The notes below the pieces were generated by a model. It saw only the letters and a list, made by a program, of their open reading frames with translations. It was not told the origin of the DNA and did not search any database. 64,000 bases of DNA from Bacillota bacterium (lineage in GTDB: Bacteria > Bacillota > Clostridia > Acetivibrionales > DTU013), in NCBI GenBank assembly GCA_023412915.1, contig JAEZRE010000016.1, positions 1 to 64,000 on the forward strand. Direction: 5' to 3'. Numbering within the stretch: the first letter of the stretch is position 1; each line of letters begins with the position of its first letter. This document shows, piece by piece, positions 25,341 to 34,152 of the stretch. The position numbers and the translations under genes are program-made.

Positions 25341-26346
25341 ATCCAGTACGCAGCCTTTCACGTATCAATTCAGCCGGCAGGCTATTGATCCTGCCCGTTA
25401 TGATTATCCTGACATTCCGTATCTCCGTCTCTTTTGCAAAGAGCCAGGCTATCATCGGTTCGACTCCCATAGAAATAAATCTGGCACTCCGGACAAATCC
25501 CATCAGGTATTCGTCAAGCAGCTTTTCGAGTATTGCAGTGTCCTTTCTTATTCTTGACAGCTCCCAGCCTTTTAGAACGACGTTGCTGTAAGGAGTGCCG
25601 CGTATACTCTCGACGAAGGCGTCTATCGACGAATCACAGTTTCTGTGGTAAACCGCTTCGGATATTGTACCATCTTCAAGAAGAAGCTTTTTCACGAAAT
25701 CCCAGGTTTTATTCAAAAGCCTGGCGCGTATGTACATCCTTATATTTACGCTATCGGAAAGGATATCGGCAATTGTATGCAGGTATCGGCTGCCGATATT
25801 GTACAAATCCGATGAAAGCTGGTGGTACGAGGCTTTGTCCAGTATAAAATCCACTGTCTGCGGATCCTGCGTCCTTGAAAAAACATCATATGCGTCGGTT
25901 AACGCCTTTTTCATTGAAGGAGTGAATTCTCCATAATCACGTTCACGGATCATCCGTACGATGCAAGCTGTACCGATCGTACCCACATCCGACAGTATGT
26001 CGGGCGCTTCCCTACCCGAAAACTCGGCTTTAAGAAGAACCTTTGCATTGAAATAATCGTAGCGCCTTTGAAATACTTTTACCACCTCTGCCTGCGGGGC
26101 TATTTCCAGCAGCAGTCCGTAGCATTTCCGCAACTCGTCCGAGAGAAGCCTTTCATAGGCGAAAACGTCTGAAAGTACGCCTCTTTCAAAGCCGTATTCC
26201 GCTTCCGCCAATACTTTATAAGCCATCTCTGCGGAAGGCGCATCGATCATCCTATCATAATGAGAAGTGCCGAGCAATTTTGCTTCCTTTGCCCTTATGC
26301 GGGCAGAGGCATATATGTAATCGCCTTCGTTGATTTTTAACATCAT
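25333..26346 (-). CDS. ntpC: V/A-type ATP synthase subunit C
   Basis: A subunit of about 337 residues linking the rotor stalk to the membrane c-ring (AC39-like, d subunit of V-ATPases). It starts LKINEGDYIYASARIRAKE and is all helical, with the conserved RRYDYFNAKVLLKAEFSG. An in-frame TTG at 26358 gives extra residues, but GAGG lies 6 nt before the ATG at 26346. It overlaps the subunit F gene. Confidence 0.93.
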   Translation of the reverse strand: MMLKINEGDYIYASARIRAKEAKLLGTSHYDRMIDAPSAEMAYKVLAEAEYGFERGVLSDVFAYERLLSDELRKCYGLLLEIAPQAEVVKVFQRRYDYFNAKVLLKAEFSGREAPDILSDVGTIGTACIVRMIRERDYGEFTPSMKKALTDAYDVFSRTQDPQTVDFILDKASYHQLSSDLYNIGSRYLHTIADILSDSVNIRMYIRARLLNKTWDFVKKLLLEDGTISEAVYHRNCDSSIDAFVESIRGTPYSNVVLKGWELSRIRKDTAILEKLLDEYLMGFVRSARFISMGVEPMIAWLFAKETEIRNVRIIITGRINSLPAELIRERLRTGYV

Positions 26347-26378
26347 CGATTCCCTCAATTATTTTTGAACTGCTAAGG

Positions 26379-26981
26379 TCAGGTGTTGAACAATATCCGG
26401 ACGACTTCATTTTCAAGGTCATTTCTGAGAGTGCCGAACAATATTTCAAACGTTCCGTTGATTTCCACATCTCCTTGTTTAAGAATGAAGCCTCCGGCCG
26501 TTACAATATTCCGTTCCGACAGCGATACTGCGCTTCTGTTAGTCATATTGTCCAGGCGATTGTTGATATTGTTCAAAAACTGTTCATCCAGACGCTTCAC
26601 GTCCTTTTCCGAGAGTATTATCTCCCCGCCCTCTATTCCGGCAGCCTCCACTATCATATCCTCAAGCAATTTCTGGTACTCCCCGTCCGGCAGGCTGCAT
26701 ATTCTGTCAAAGGCCATCCTGAATGCGGTATCGATCAATTCCTGTTTCGTCCTTAGAATATCCTTACGTTGTTCAAGTCCGGCCTGTGCCAGAAGCCTTC
26801 TGTAAATCTCCGCGCCGTCGGATTCAGCCTTTCCTGTGAGTTCCGATTTCTTAACAGCCGCCTCGGCAGCAGCAAGATCCAAGATACTCCTCGCTTCCGC
26901 AGCTGCCTTTTCATCCAGAAGCGCGCCTTGTGCAGCGGCATCCTCCAATATTTTCGATTTTATTTTGTCTATACCTGTCAT
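26379..26981 (-). CDS. ntpE: V/A-type ATP synthase subunit E
   Basis: A 200-residue peripheral-stalk subunit. The N-terminal 110 residues form a long charged, alanine-rich helix (EDAAAQGALLDEKAAAEARS) that pairs with the subunit encoded at 29449. The C-terminal globular part (AGGFILKQGDVEINGTFEIL) is the typical head-binding domain. It is located between the K and C genes, as in E. hirae. Confidence 0.93.
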   Translation of the reverse strand: MTGIDKIKSKILEDAAAQGALLDEKAAAEARSILDLAAAEAAVKKSELTGKAESDGAEIYRRLLAQAGLEQRKDILRTKQELIDTAFRMAFDRICSLPDGEYQKLLEDMIVEAAGIEGGEIILSEKDVKRLDEQFLNNINNRLDNMTNRSAVSLSERNIVTAGGFILKQGDVEINGTFEILFGTLRNDLENEVVRILFNT

Positions 26982-27016
26982 CGGGAAACTCCTTTTCCTT
27001 TATCGTTCCTGCTTTA

Positions 27017-27460
27017 TCAAAGCATCAGTATCGAAACGACAAGGCTTATGATAGCAAACATTTCAACCATAAGTGCCAGTGTGATGGCTTGGCCGGTCGC
27101 CTTGGGCTGCTTTGAGATCATCTGTATTCCCGCAGCGGCAACCTTACCCTGGAAAATAGCCGATACCAGGCCTACCATACCGACAGGCAGTCCTGCAATA
27201 AGCAGTCTGAAGCCTTCCTGTATCGTCAATGCAGGATTGATATTGCCTATTATCATAAACGCGATGACAAACCCGTAAATTGCCTGCGTACTAGGCAAAG
27301 CCTCCAGAACTACAACAGAGCCGAACTTCCTGGTATCTTCCGCCAGGACGCCAGATCCGGCCTGTCCTGCTATACCAACGCCTTGTGATGATCCGATGCC
27401 TGCCACAAAGAATGCTATTGCCGCTCCCAAATAAGCTAAAATCTGTCCGTCGATAATCAT
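27017..27460 (-). CDS. ntpK: V/A-type ATP synthase c-ring subunit K, sodium-type
   Basis: A 147-residue proteolipid with four transmembrane helices (two fused hairpins). The key carboxylate is E133 in LMVEMFAII on helix 4. The residues that bind sodium in E. hirae NtpK are all matched: L55, T58 and Q59 in EALPSTQAIYG, and Q104 in SAIFQGKVAAAG. The first hairpin has no carboxylate, so one ion per subunit is expected. This supports sodium rather than proton coupling. Confidence 0.95.
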   Translation of the reverse strand: MIIDGQILAYLGAAIAFFVAGIGSSQGVGIAGQAGSGVLAEDTRKFGSVVVLEALPSTQAIYGFVIAFMIIGNINPALTIQEGFRLLIAGLPVGMVGLVSAIFQGKVAAAGIQMISKQPKATGQAITLALMVEMFAIISLVVSILML

Positions 27461-27493
27461 TGAATTAACCCTCCAATTTTATATTGTGTTATC

Positions 27494-29452
27494 CTATGCG
27501 ACTTTGTCCTGTTTAACGATTATATACTGTGTTTCAGCCCTTAAAGGTTCGAAGCTTTCGCCACCTCCCTCGTAAAACTTGCCGAAGAACTCCAGGAACT
27601 GGAGTCTGCAAGAATGTACATATGCGCCCAGCGAGTTGATGGCGAAGTTGACGGTATGACCAACCAATAATATCAACGCGGCCGCGATAGGCTTCATTAA
27701 GCCCGGAAAATCAAACATGAAAGCCATCTGATTGACGATCGACGCAATGATTGACGTCGCTATTCCCAACGCCATCAACCTTGAATACGACAACACGTCG
27801 CTCAGAAAACTGATGATGTCGTACAGCTTGGCAACGCCTCCGAATAATTTTCCGAACATTTTTTTACTCTTTCTACCCTGCGTAAGTATCAACAGTATTG
27901 CTCCGGCGGCAAGCAGATACTTTCCCAGTTCTACAAGCGGCTCGACCTGCGCCTTGTCAACCTTCGGCACGAATGGCAGCAGGAAAAGCGCAAATCCGGT
28001 GAACGTGACATACCATGTCCCTACGTCCATCAACGCGTCAAGGTACTGCTTTCGCCGTATCATGTTCGCCGCCTTCATTCCGAGGCCGGCATAAAGATGC
28101 ACTATACCGAAAAGGAGCGACCAGCTGAGCATAAGCTGAGGATCCTTTGTCGCGTCGAACCAGATTGCATATTTCGTAAAGAAGCTGATACCAAACCAGC
28201 CACCGAACATAGCCCCCCAGAAAACAGTGGACAGCCCGCAGAAAAACATGAGTCTGGCAAATTTTCGCATACTGGCGTCCAGCCTCAGCTTCCACAGCGC
28301 AAGACCGGACAATAAAGCCATAACCAGACCGTAGCCCCCATCGGAAAGCATCAGTCCGAAAAACAATATAAAGAACGGGGCCATTACAGTATCAGGATCT
28401 ATTTCACGGCTGTTTGGAAGGCTATACATGACGGTTACGGGCTCAACTGACCCGGAAAATCCGTTATTTTCAAGCAGGACCGGGAATTCCTCATCTTCAC
28501 CGGGTTTCTGCAGTTCTACACTTGCCGTGTACCTCGATTCTATAAATTCCTTCGCGGATTTTGATAGTTTTTCCGGGATCCACCCCTTGATCATGAATAT
28601 TTTGTCAGTCTTAAGAAGCCTGTTCATCACTCTGACCCGGCTCTGTTCCATCAATAGAAAGTCGCTCAATATCTCAATGGAAGCTCTGGCCCTTTCCTGA
28701 CTTTTGATGCGTTCCACCGACTTTTCCTTTTCTTCCGAAATCTTTATCAGACGATCTCTCTGCGCTTCTATATTCTGAGCGGCAGTGCCTTCCAAACCTG
28801 CAAATACCACCCTGCTGAAACCGAAGGCTTTCAACGCTGAAAGGCATTCCTCTTCCATACCTCTATAATATACGACATTGACGTAATACTGATCACTGTC
28901 CCTGCCGACTCTCTCCATTACCAGCGGAGCTTTTCCGCAGATATCACGTTCTACAAAATCCCAATCGAAGGTCACCGGAATCGTCCCCATAACGAACTCG
29001 GTCTTTTCCGTACCTTTTGTCTGTAGAGGCATATCTGACGCGCTCCATGGCTTGAGTGACGTGGCTAGATTTTTTGATTTGTTTTCCTCGGTTGTCAGCT
29101 GAATTATCTGTTCTTCAAGATGCCTTATCGAATCGGCAGAATTCCATATCAGATCCTTGTTGTCCAGATGCTTGTTGAATTCGGAAACGGTTATTTCCCG
29201 CCTGCTTTGGAGAAATCGTCCTTTTTCAGGACAATATTTCCCCAGAATTGACAATGCCGACCGAACATCGCTCAAGTCATTGCCGATATCCGTCAATTCA
29301 TCCTGTATATTGGGGTTTTGGGCAAGTTCTTCGTACTCTTCAGGATCGGCAGCGCTTATTTCTATAGCGCCGATATCCATAAGGCTGCCCAACATTGCCT
29401 TACGTTCGCTCTCCAAACCAAGCACGGTAATTTTGCTCATACTGACGATCAC
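27494..29452 (-). CDS. ntpI: V/A-type ATP synthase subunit I (a subunit)
   Basis: A 652-residue stator subunit. The soluble N-terminal half (about 1-340) has coiled coils and binds the peripheral stalks. The C-terminal half holds about eight transmembrane segments from FFILFFGLMLSDGGYGLVMA onward and ends with LLVGHTVNFAINSLGAYVHS, which carries conserved polar residues of the ion path. The GTG start overlaps the stop of the upstream gene by 4 nt. An ATG at 29440 (MSKITVLG) is an equally reasonable start. Confidence 0.94.
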   Translation of the reverse strand: MIVSMSKITVLGLESERKAMLGSLMDIGAIEISAADPEEYEELAQNPNIQDELTDIGNDLSDVRSALSILGKYCPEKGRFLQSRREITVSEFNKHLDNKDLIWNSADSIRHLEEQIIQLTTEENKSKNLATSLKPWSASDMPLQTKGTEKTEFVMGTIPVTFDWDFVERDICGKAPLVMERVGRDSDQYYVNVVYYRGMEEECLSALKAFGFSRVVFAGLEGTAAQNIEAQRDRLIKISEEKEKSVERIKSQERARASIEILSDFLLMEQSRVRVMNRLLKTDKIFMIKGWIPEKLSKSAKEFIESRYTASVELQKPGEDEEFPVLLENNGFSGSVEPVTVMYSLPNSREIDPDTVMAPFFILFFGLMLSDGGYGLVMALLSGLALWKLRLDASMRKFARLMFFCGLSTVFWGAMFGGWFGISFFTKYAIWFDATKDPQLMLSWSLLFGIVHLYAGLGMKAANMIRRKQYLDALMDVGTWYVTFTGFALFLLPFVPKVDKAQVEPLVELGKYLLAAGAILLILTQGRKSKKMFGKLFGGVAKLYDIISFLSDVLSYSRLMALGIATSIIASIVNQMAFMFDFPGLMKPIAAALILLVGHTVNFAINSLGAYVHSCRLQFLEFFGKFYEGGGESFEPLRAETQYIIVKQDKVA

Positions 29453-29763
29453 TGCTTTAATATCCTCCCGATGATGAAGTTAACCGCCTCTTCAAGCCTT
29501 GCGCCAGAATTTTTTATTATTTCATCGCAGTCATTCCGGGTCTTCTGCCTGATGGCACCGATATCTTCATCAGCTTTCGCTTCATATTTTCTGATTATAT
29601 CTTCCGCTTCATGTCCCGCCTCATTCACTGCACTGTCCACCAAAGCCGAAGCTTCGGTCCTGGCGGTGGCTACAGTCTCCTTTGCTTTTAGTTGTGCTTC
29701 TGTCAAGATCGATTGTGCTTCGTTTTCAACAGCGGTTATTTCTTTCAGAATGGCAATGGACAT
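29449..29763 (-). CDS. ntpF: V/A-type ATP synthase subunit H (peripheral stalk)
   Basis: A 104-residue, nearly all-helical, Ala/Glu-rich protein (EAQLKAKETVATARTEASA), matching the small peripheral-stalk subunit called H, G or NtpF that forms a coiled coil with subunit E. It is the first gene of the operon H-I-K-E-C-F-A-B-D, the same order as E. hirae ntpFIKECGABD. Shine-Dalgarno GGAGGTGG. Confidence 0.9.
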   Translation of the reverse strand: MSIAILKEITAVENEAQSILTEAQLKAKETVATARTEASALVDSAVNEAGHEAEDIIRKYEAKADEDIGAIRQKTRNDCDEIIKNSGARLEEAVNFIIGRILKQ

Positions 29764-29790
29764 ACTTCCACCTCCGATAATTTTATACTT

Positions 29791-29818
29791 ATTATATCAT
29801 GCTTGTTCAGATTAACAA
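29791..29818 (-). promoter_or_regulatory. Promoter of the V-ATPase operon
   Basis: On the minus strand: -35 TTGTTA (29813-29818), 16-bp spacer, -10 TATAAT (29791-29796). The start codon of the first gene is about 28 nt downstream of the -10. Confidence 0.65.
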
Positions 29819-29872
29819 ATATTAGTATTTTTAATTATAATTTGAGTCTTTTTCCCAAAAAGCTATTTAAAC

Positions 29873-29909
29873 AAAAAAAGACAAGTACCGTAATAGGTAT
29901 TTGTCTTTT
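29873..29909 (-). terminator. Rho-independent terminator after the tRNA-Gly genes
   Basis: On the minus strand an AAAAGACAA-type stem (AAAAGACAAATACC with GGTACTTGTCTTTT, one mismatch) and a 6-nt loop is followed by a T7 run. It lies just downstream of tRNA-Gly(TCC) and upstream of the V-ATPase promoter. Confidence 0.8.
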
Positions 29910-29916
29910 CTTGTAT

Positions 29917-29990
29917 TGGAGCGGGTGATGGGAATCGGACCCACGCAATCAGCTTGGAAGGCTGATGTTCTACCATTGAACTACACCCGC
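29917..29990 (-). tRNA. tRNA-Gly (anticodon TCC)
   Basis: A 74-nt cloverleaf. The acceptor GCGGGTG pairs with CACCCGC; the 3' end TCCA is encoded. The D-loop region AGTTCAATGGTAGAA, anticodon stem-loop with CTTCCAA (TCC), and T-loop GGTTCGATT-type arm (GGTCCGATTCCC) are visible. It reads GGA/GGG glycine codons. Confidence 0.95.
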
Positions 29991-30105
29991 ATTTATGAAA
30001 AACGGAAATCAGAGACCGGATACCATGTACTGAGGTTATGTTTCCTGACACAAATAAAAGTACGATCTTTGCCGCTCTATGGCTGCTGGTCTCTGGCTTC
30101 CGGAT

Positions 30106-30180
30106 TGGAGCGGGATACGAGATTCGGACTCGCGACTTTCACCTTGGCAAGGTGACACTCTACCACTGAGTTAATCCCGC
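30106..30180 (-). tRNA. tRNA-Gly (anticodon GCC)
   Basis: A 75-nt cloverleaf. The acceptor GCGGGAT pairs with ATCCCGC; TCCA is encoded at the 3' end. The anticodon loop TTGCCAA gives GCC, reading GGC/GGT codons. The T-arm is CGAGTCCGAATCTCG. It lies 115 bp upstream of the TCC isoacceptor on the same strand, probably in one transcript. Confidence 0.95.
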
Positions 30181-30361
30181 GCAATTTATCCGTAGGCGTG
30201 CCTGAATTCATCAGGCAAAAGCTATTATACAAAACACCGCGCCGGGTTGTCAAGGATATTATGATAAAAAGCCGCTACAATGCCGTCAAAAAAACGTCGA
30301 ATGTTATGACGCCCGATTGCCAAAGTAAATGCCCGGTACAGTAAGACAAATTACGAAGTGG

Positions 30362-31162
30362 CTATGGTTTTCTGCCCATGCATAAAAACATAGTATCTGA
30401 AAGGGTAAGTTTGCCGCCGCAGCGGTCAATTGTATCGGCGATTTTCTTCAGGAATGGCATCCTGCTCTCTTCAGGCATTGCCCTATGGTCTGAATATGTA
30501 CTGATGAGTGTAATATAATCTTTTGCGCTAAATGTCCTTGTACCATAGTAAAACTTTTCGGTAACATCGGCAAAGCCGTACTGTCTTAATGCATCGAACC
30601 TTCCCGAACTTTTTTTCTCAAGTTGCCGCTGCATTTGCGGGTCCGTTTGAGGCTTTTGCTCTCCAAAAAATTTACTGTATTTCCCATATACTTTTTGCAG
30701 AGCCTCATGTATGTGCATGTGTTCTTTGGCGGGAAAAGGCTGTATTGAAAACCATGCAAACACACCTCCGCTTTTCAAAAGTCCATAGACTTTCGGAAGC
30801 CCTGTCTCCTGCGGTATCCAATGGAAAGCCGATGCTGAATAAACCAGGTCATAGGCGTTTTCTTCGAGTTGAACGCTTTCAAAATCCTGATTTATCACTT
30901 CAAAATTCTTAAATTCTTTAAACTTTTCCCTTGAAAATTGTGTAAGTTTATCACCTATCTCAATAGCGGTTACCTTGCAACCGGTTTTTAAAAAGGGTAA
31001 AGTAGCTTGGCCTGTGCCTATTCCTATTTCCAGCGCCCTTTTATTTTCGCCGAGACTTGAAAACCGGATTACATCGTCAAACAGCTCGTCTGAATATGTC
31101 GGACGAAATCTTTCGTAGTTTGGCGCATCTTCATTGAAGGTTAAACGCAAATCCATTTTCAC
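30362..31162 (-). CDS. Class I SAM-dependent methyltransferase
   Basis: A 266-residue methyltransferase with a Rossmann fold: motif I ALEIGIGTGQATLPFL (about 41-56), an acidic residue after the second strand (VTAIEIGDKL), and motif IV-like YDLVYSASAFHWIP. The substrate is unknown; similar proteins are annotated by fold only. The GTG at 31162 or, better placed for AGGGTG, the ATG at 31156 starts translation. A diverged and frameshifted paralogue lies at 54964. The 181-bp gap between this gene and the tRNA holds nothing recognisable. Confidence 0.85.
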   Translation of the reverse strand: MKMDLRLTFNEDAPNYERFRPTYSDELFDDVIRFSSLGENKRALEIGIGTGQATLPFLKTGCKVTAIEIGDKLTQFSREKFKEFKNFEVINQDFESVQLEENAYDLVYSASAFHWIPQETGLPKVYGLLKSGGVFAWFSIQPFPAKEHMHIHEALQKVYGKYSKFFGEQKPQTDPQMQRQLEKKSSGRFDALRQYGFADVTEKFYYGTRTFSAKDYITLISTYSDHRAMPEESRMPFLKKIADTIDRCGGKLTLSDTMFLCMGRKP

Positions 31163-31230
31163 ACCCTAACCCTTATTTTTTTCAGAGCATCCTTTAATCG
31201 AAATTCAGCATTAGTCATACAATACAATTA

Positions 31231-32172
31231 TTACTGTTTTACGCTATATTCGTCGATTCGCCGGACTACGCTATGGGTATAAATCAAGAAGTATTTCGAC
31301 CAGAAGCGGTGTGCCGTCGGATTGATACTCTCAAAGTCGACGCCAAGGCGCTTGAAACCTTCTGCTTTCAACGTACTAACCGCGAAGTTCAATAAGCTTC
31401 GATAAACTCCGGTTCCTCTGTGCCTGGGCAGACAGAAAGCGCCGACTATATTTCCCAAATCGGAAGCCTCCGTAATAAAAGTTTCCCCGCTACCGGCGAT
31501 TGTCAAAAACGCTACGATCTCATTGCCATATTCCGCTATAAAGAATCTGCTCTCGTTTGTAATCGATTCATAAAAGGCTTCCTGGGAATGCGAACGAACG
31601 ATAAAAGTCGGACTGCTTGCCATATGTTCGCCCAGCATATCATATAGCAGATAAGCAAGAATATATTCATCCTGAGATAACTCGCGAAAGGTATATCGGG
31701 GACTATCCTGCGATACTATTTCCTCCATTGGCCTGATTGCATCCATGCACCTTAAACCGAAGCCATAACGAAAAAATTGTTCTTGAGCAACTGTATCATG
31801 CGCGTACAAGCAAATTGCGTGGCTGGTCGCTTTGGCTTTTGCCCATTTTTCAGCGGCAGCCTGATACATACGAGCGTAAACCTCGTCTTTGTCTTCGGCT
31901 ACTGCGCCGTTACCATGCATGGGGGAAAAAATTCCTACCGCGTCGGTTGATTCGAAGGCATTCCCGAAAGGTGAAAAGCAGCACAAATAGCCAAGCATCT
32001 TTTCTCCTTCAAACGCAGCAACGCCGAGTTCGTTTTCGGCGAAAGCGCGCATGTCGGGCCAAGTATCGACAGGAGGCAGCACAGGAACATATTCCCGTTC
32101 GGCAGCATAATTCTGTTTGCCTATTTGAATTGCCTGCTCTATGTGATTTTCAGTGAAATCGATTATTTGCAT
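31231..32172 (-). CDS. Tandem-domain GNAT acetyltransferase
   Basis: A 313-residue protein with two GNAT-like halves. The N-terminal half (ENHIEQAIQIGKQNY ... AAFEGEKMLGYLCCF) seems degenerate. The C-terminal half has a better acetyl-CoA site (GAFCLPRHRGTGVYRSLLNF, matching Q/RxxGxG/A) and the closing beta-strand region SINPTAHRFWSKYF. The substrate is unknown. Shine-Dalgarno GGGGAGG. It appears monocistronic. Confidence 0.85.
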   Translation of the reverse strand: MQIIDFTENHIEQAIQIGKQNYAAEREYVPVLPPVDTWPDMRAFAENELGVAAFEGEKMLGYLCCFSPFGNAFESTDAVGIFSPMHGNGAVAEDKDEVYARMYQAAAEKWAKAKATSHAICLYAHDTVAQEQFFRYGFGLRCMDAIRPMEEIVSQDSPRYTFRELSQDEYILAYLLYDMLGEHMASSPTFIVRSHSQEAFYESITNESRFFIAEYGNEIVAFLTIAGSGETFITEASDLGNIVGAFCLPRHRGTGVYRSLLNFAVSTLKAEGFKRLGVDFESINPTAHRFWSKYFLIYTHSVVRRIDEYSVKQ

Positions 32173-32387
32173 ATTGTCCTCCCCGGTATTTATGCTGAAC
32201 TAGCAAATGGCGGCATTTTAAAGTTGTCGTGCCTTTTTTCTATTTCTTCATCGCCATATAAATAATCTTTTGTTCACATTATATAACATATCCGCAGTAT
32301 TTCTTCAAAACAAAATTGGTATTTTTCTGCTATAAATATGTTTCGTCTATATTTGCAACTAGCTTTTGAACCGGTGACAGCTTTGGC

Positions 32388-32631
32388 GGGCGGGGGAGGC
32401 TACTGGATGCGGGATGATGCTCCAAGCGGTCCAAAGCTCATGCCCTGACATGTTCGGCCGCCTCTAACGGCATGGCTGGTCTCAAATGCCTTGCATTTGC
32501 TGCTCGCCCATGCGTCCTGCCTGCCGTATCCGGCTAAATCCGCCATCCATGGCGGATTTGCCTCACTTCATTATGCATTAGCCATGTACCGCTATGTCGT
32601 ATCATCATGCATCCTATAGCCTCCCCCGCCC
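32388..32631. mobile_element. MITE-like element with 23-bp terminal inverted repeats
   Basis: Left end 32388-32410 and right end 32609-32631 are inverted repeats (GGGCGGGGGAGGCTA side), matching at 21 of 23 positions. The 244-bp element has no ORF of note. It contains the 93-bp segment 32474-32566 that recurs at 54252-54344, including the hairpins AAATGC/GCATTT and AAATCCGCCAT/ATGGCGGATTT. A third end-like sequence, ATAGCCTCCCCCGCCC, is at 32677-32692. The rest of the 588-bp gap 32173-32760 shows no gene. Confidence 0.65.
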
Positions 32632-32711
32632 ACCTAGATAATACAGACTGTTTGTGATGAAGCGGATGCCTGTTTTATAGCCTCCCCCGCCCGCCCCCGC
32701 AAACGCATAAA

Positions 32712-32741
32712 GGGCGCAGCTGCATGTTTGCAGCTGCGCCC
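32712..32741 (-). terminator. Strong hairpin after nfnB
   Basis: A perfect 13-bp stem GGGCGCAGCTGCA / TGCAGCTGCGCCC with a 4-nt loop lies 20 bp past the nfnB stop. On the minus strand it is followed by TTTATG, a weak T-tract. Confidence 0.7.
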
Positions 32742-32760
32742 CATTAAGCCTGTTTACTTA

Positions 32761-34152
32761 TTACTTCTTGCTCAAATACTCATCGATCGCATTGGCGGCT
32801 TTCTTTCCGGCTCCCATTGCCAATATGACCGTCGCAGCGCCCGTCACGGCGTCGCCGCCCGCATAGACGCCTTCCTTGCTTGTAGCGCCAGTTTCTTCCT
32901 CAACGATGATACCTCCCCACTTCTGGGTCTCAAGGCCCGGAGTGGTTGATTTAATCAGCGGGTTGGGAGACTGTCCTATCGCCACGATAACCGTCTCAAC
33001 ATCCAGCACGAACTCGGATCCCTGTTTTGCCACGGGCCTCCTCCTGCCGGATGCATCTGGTTCGCCAAGCTCCATCTCAACGCATTCCATGCCCTTTACC
33101 CAGCCATCGTCCGTTCCAAGGACCCTGGTCGGGTTGTTCAGCAGCTTGAAGATTATGCCCTCTTCCTTCGCATGATGCACTTCTTCCTGTCTTGCAGGCA
33201 TTTCAGCCTCGGAACGCCTGTAAACGATATACACGTTCTCCGCTCCAAGCCTCTTTGCGCACCTTGCGGCATCCATCGCAACGTTTCCTCCGCCGACCAC
33301 CGCGACACTCTTCGTGACCCTTACGGGCGTGTCGGTATCGGGGAAGCGGTAAGCCTTCATGAGGTTGACCCTGGTAAGGAATTCGTTGGCAGAGTAGACC
33401 CCGTTGAGGTTCTCTCCGGGAACGCCCATGAAGCTGGGCAGTCCTGCTCCGCTCCCTATGAAGATGGCTTCGTAGCCCTCTTTTTGGAGTTCATCAAGCG
33501 ACAATACCTTGCCTATGACCATATTGGTCATTATATCTACGCCGAGCTGGCGCACAGTCTCTATTTCCCGCTGGACGAGCGCCTTGGGAAGCCTGAATTC
33601 GGGTATTCCGTACATCAGAACTCCTCCGGGTACGTGGAAGGCTTCAAATATGGTGACTTCATAGCCCATCTTTGCGAGGTCGCCCGCGCAGGTAAGACCG
33701 GCAGGTCCGGAACCGACTACGGCAACTTTTTTTCCATTGCGTTTTCCGCTTTCCGCTTTGCTTTCCTTGTTGGCCATGAACCAATCTGCGGCAAACCTCT
33801 CAAGCCTTCCTATACCTACGGGTTCTCCCTTTTTGCCCCTGACGCAGAGCTGCTCGCACTGCGATTCCTGCGGGCATACGCGTCCGCATATGGCAGGCAG
33901 ACTGTTGGTTTCCTTTATTTTTGCGTAGGCGCCTTCAAAATCGCCTTCGCTGATGAGCTTTATGAATTCGGGTATCTGCACGTTTACAGGGCAACCGCTT
34001 ACACACGGCTTGTTCTTGCACTGGAGACACCTCTGTGATTCCCTGCAGGCCATCTCTTCGTTATAACCCTGCGCAACTTCCTTGAAATTGCCGCTTCTTA
34101 CCGAAGGCTCCTGTTCGGGCATCTTTACTTTCTGTAATGACATATCAGCCAT
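32761..34152 (-). CDS. nfnB: NfnB, NADPH-side subunit of the bifurcating transhydrogenase (GltA-like)
   Basis: A flavoprotein of about 463 residues related to the glutamate-synthase small subunit. The N-terminal part has two [4Fe-4S]-type cysteine groups (CLQCKNKPCVSGCPVNV and CGRVCPQESQCEQLC). FAD and NADPH Rossmann motifs are VAVVGSGPAGLTCAGDLA and VAVVGGGNVAMDAARCA. Adjacency to the NfnA-like subunit makes the NADH-dependent ferredoxin:NADP+ oxidoreductase more likely than glutamate synthase, because no large GltB-type gene is present. ATG 34152 is preferred behind GGGGGG and overlaps the nfnA stop. Confidence 0.88.
   Translation of the reverse strand: MADMSLQKVKMPEQEPSVRSGNFKEVAQGYNEEMACRESQRCLQCKNKPCVSGCPVNVQIPEFIKLISEGDFEGAYAKIKETNSLPAICGRVCPQESQCEQLCVRGKKGEPVGIGRLERFAADWFMANKESKAESGKRNGKKVAVVGSGPAGLTCAGDLAKMGYEVTIFEAFHVPGGVLMYGIPEFRLPKALVQREIETVRQLGVDIMTNMVIGKVLSLDELQKEGYEAIFIGSGAGLPSFMGVPGENLNGVYSANEFLTRVNLMKAYRFPDTDTPVRVTKSVAVVGGGNVAMDAARCAKRLGAENVYIVYRRSEAEMPARQEEVHHAKEEGIIFKLLNNPTRVLGTDDGWVKGMECVEMELGEPDASGRRRPVAKQGSEFVLDVETVIVAIGQSPNPLIKSTTPGLETQKWGGIIVEEETGATSKEGVYAGGDAVTGAATVILAMGAGKKAANAIDEYLSKK

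Noticed and set aside
32761..34152. Glutamate synthase small subunit as the sole reading of this gene
   Set aside because: The protein family fits, but the overlapping FNR-like gene and absence of a large subunit make NfnB the better call.
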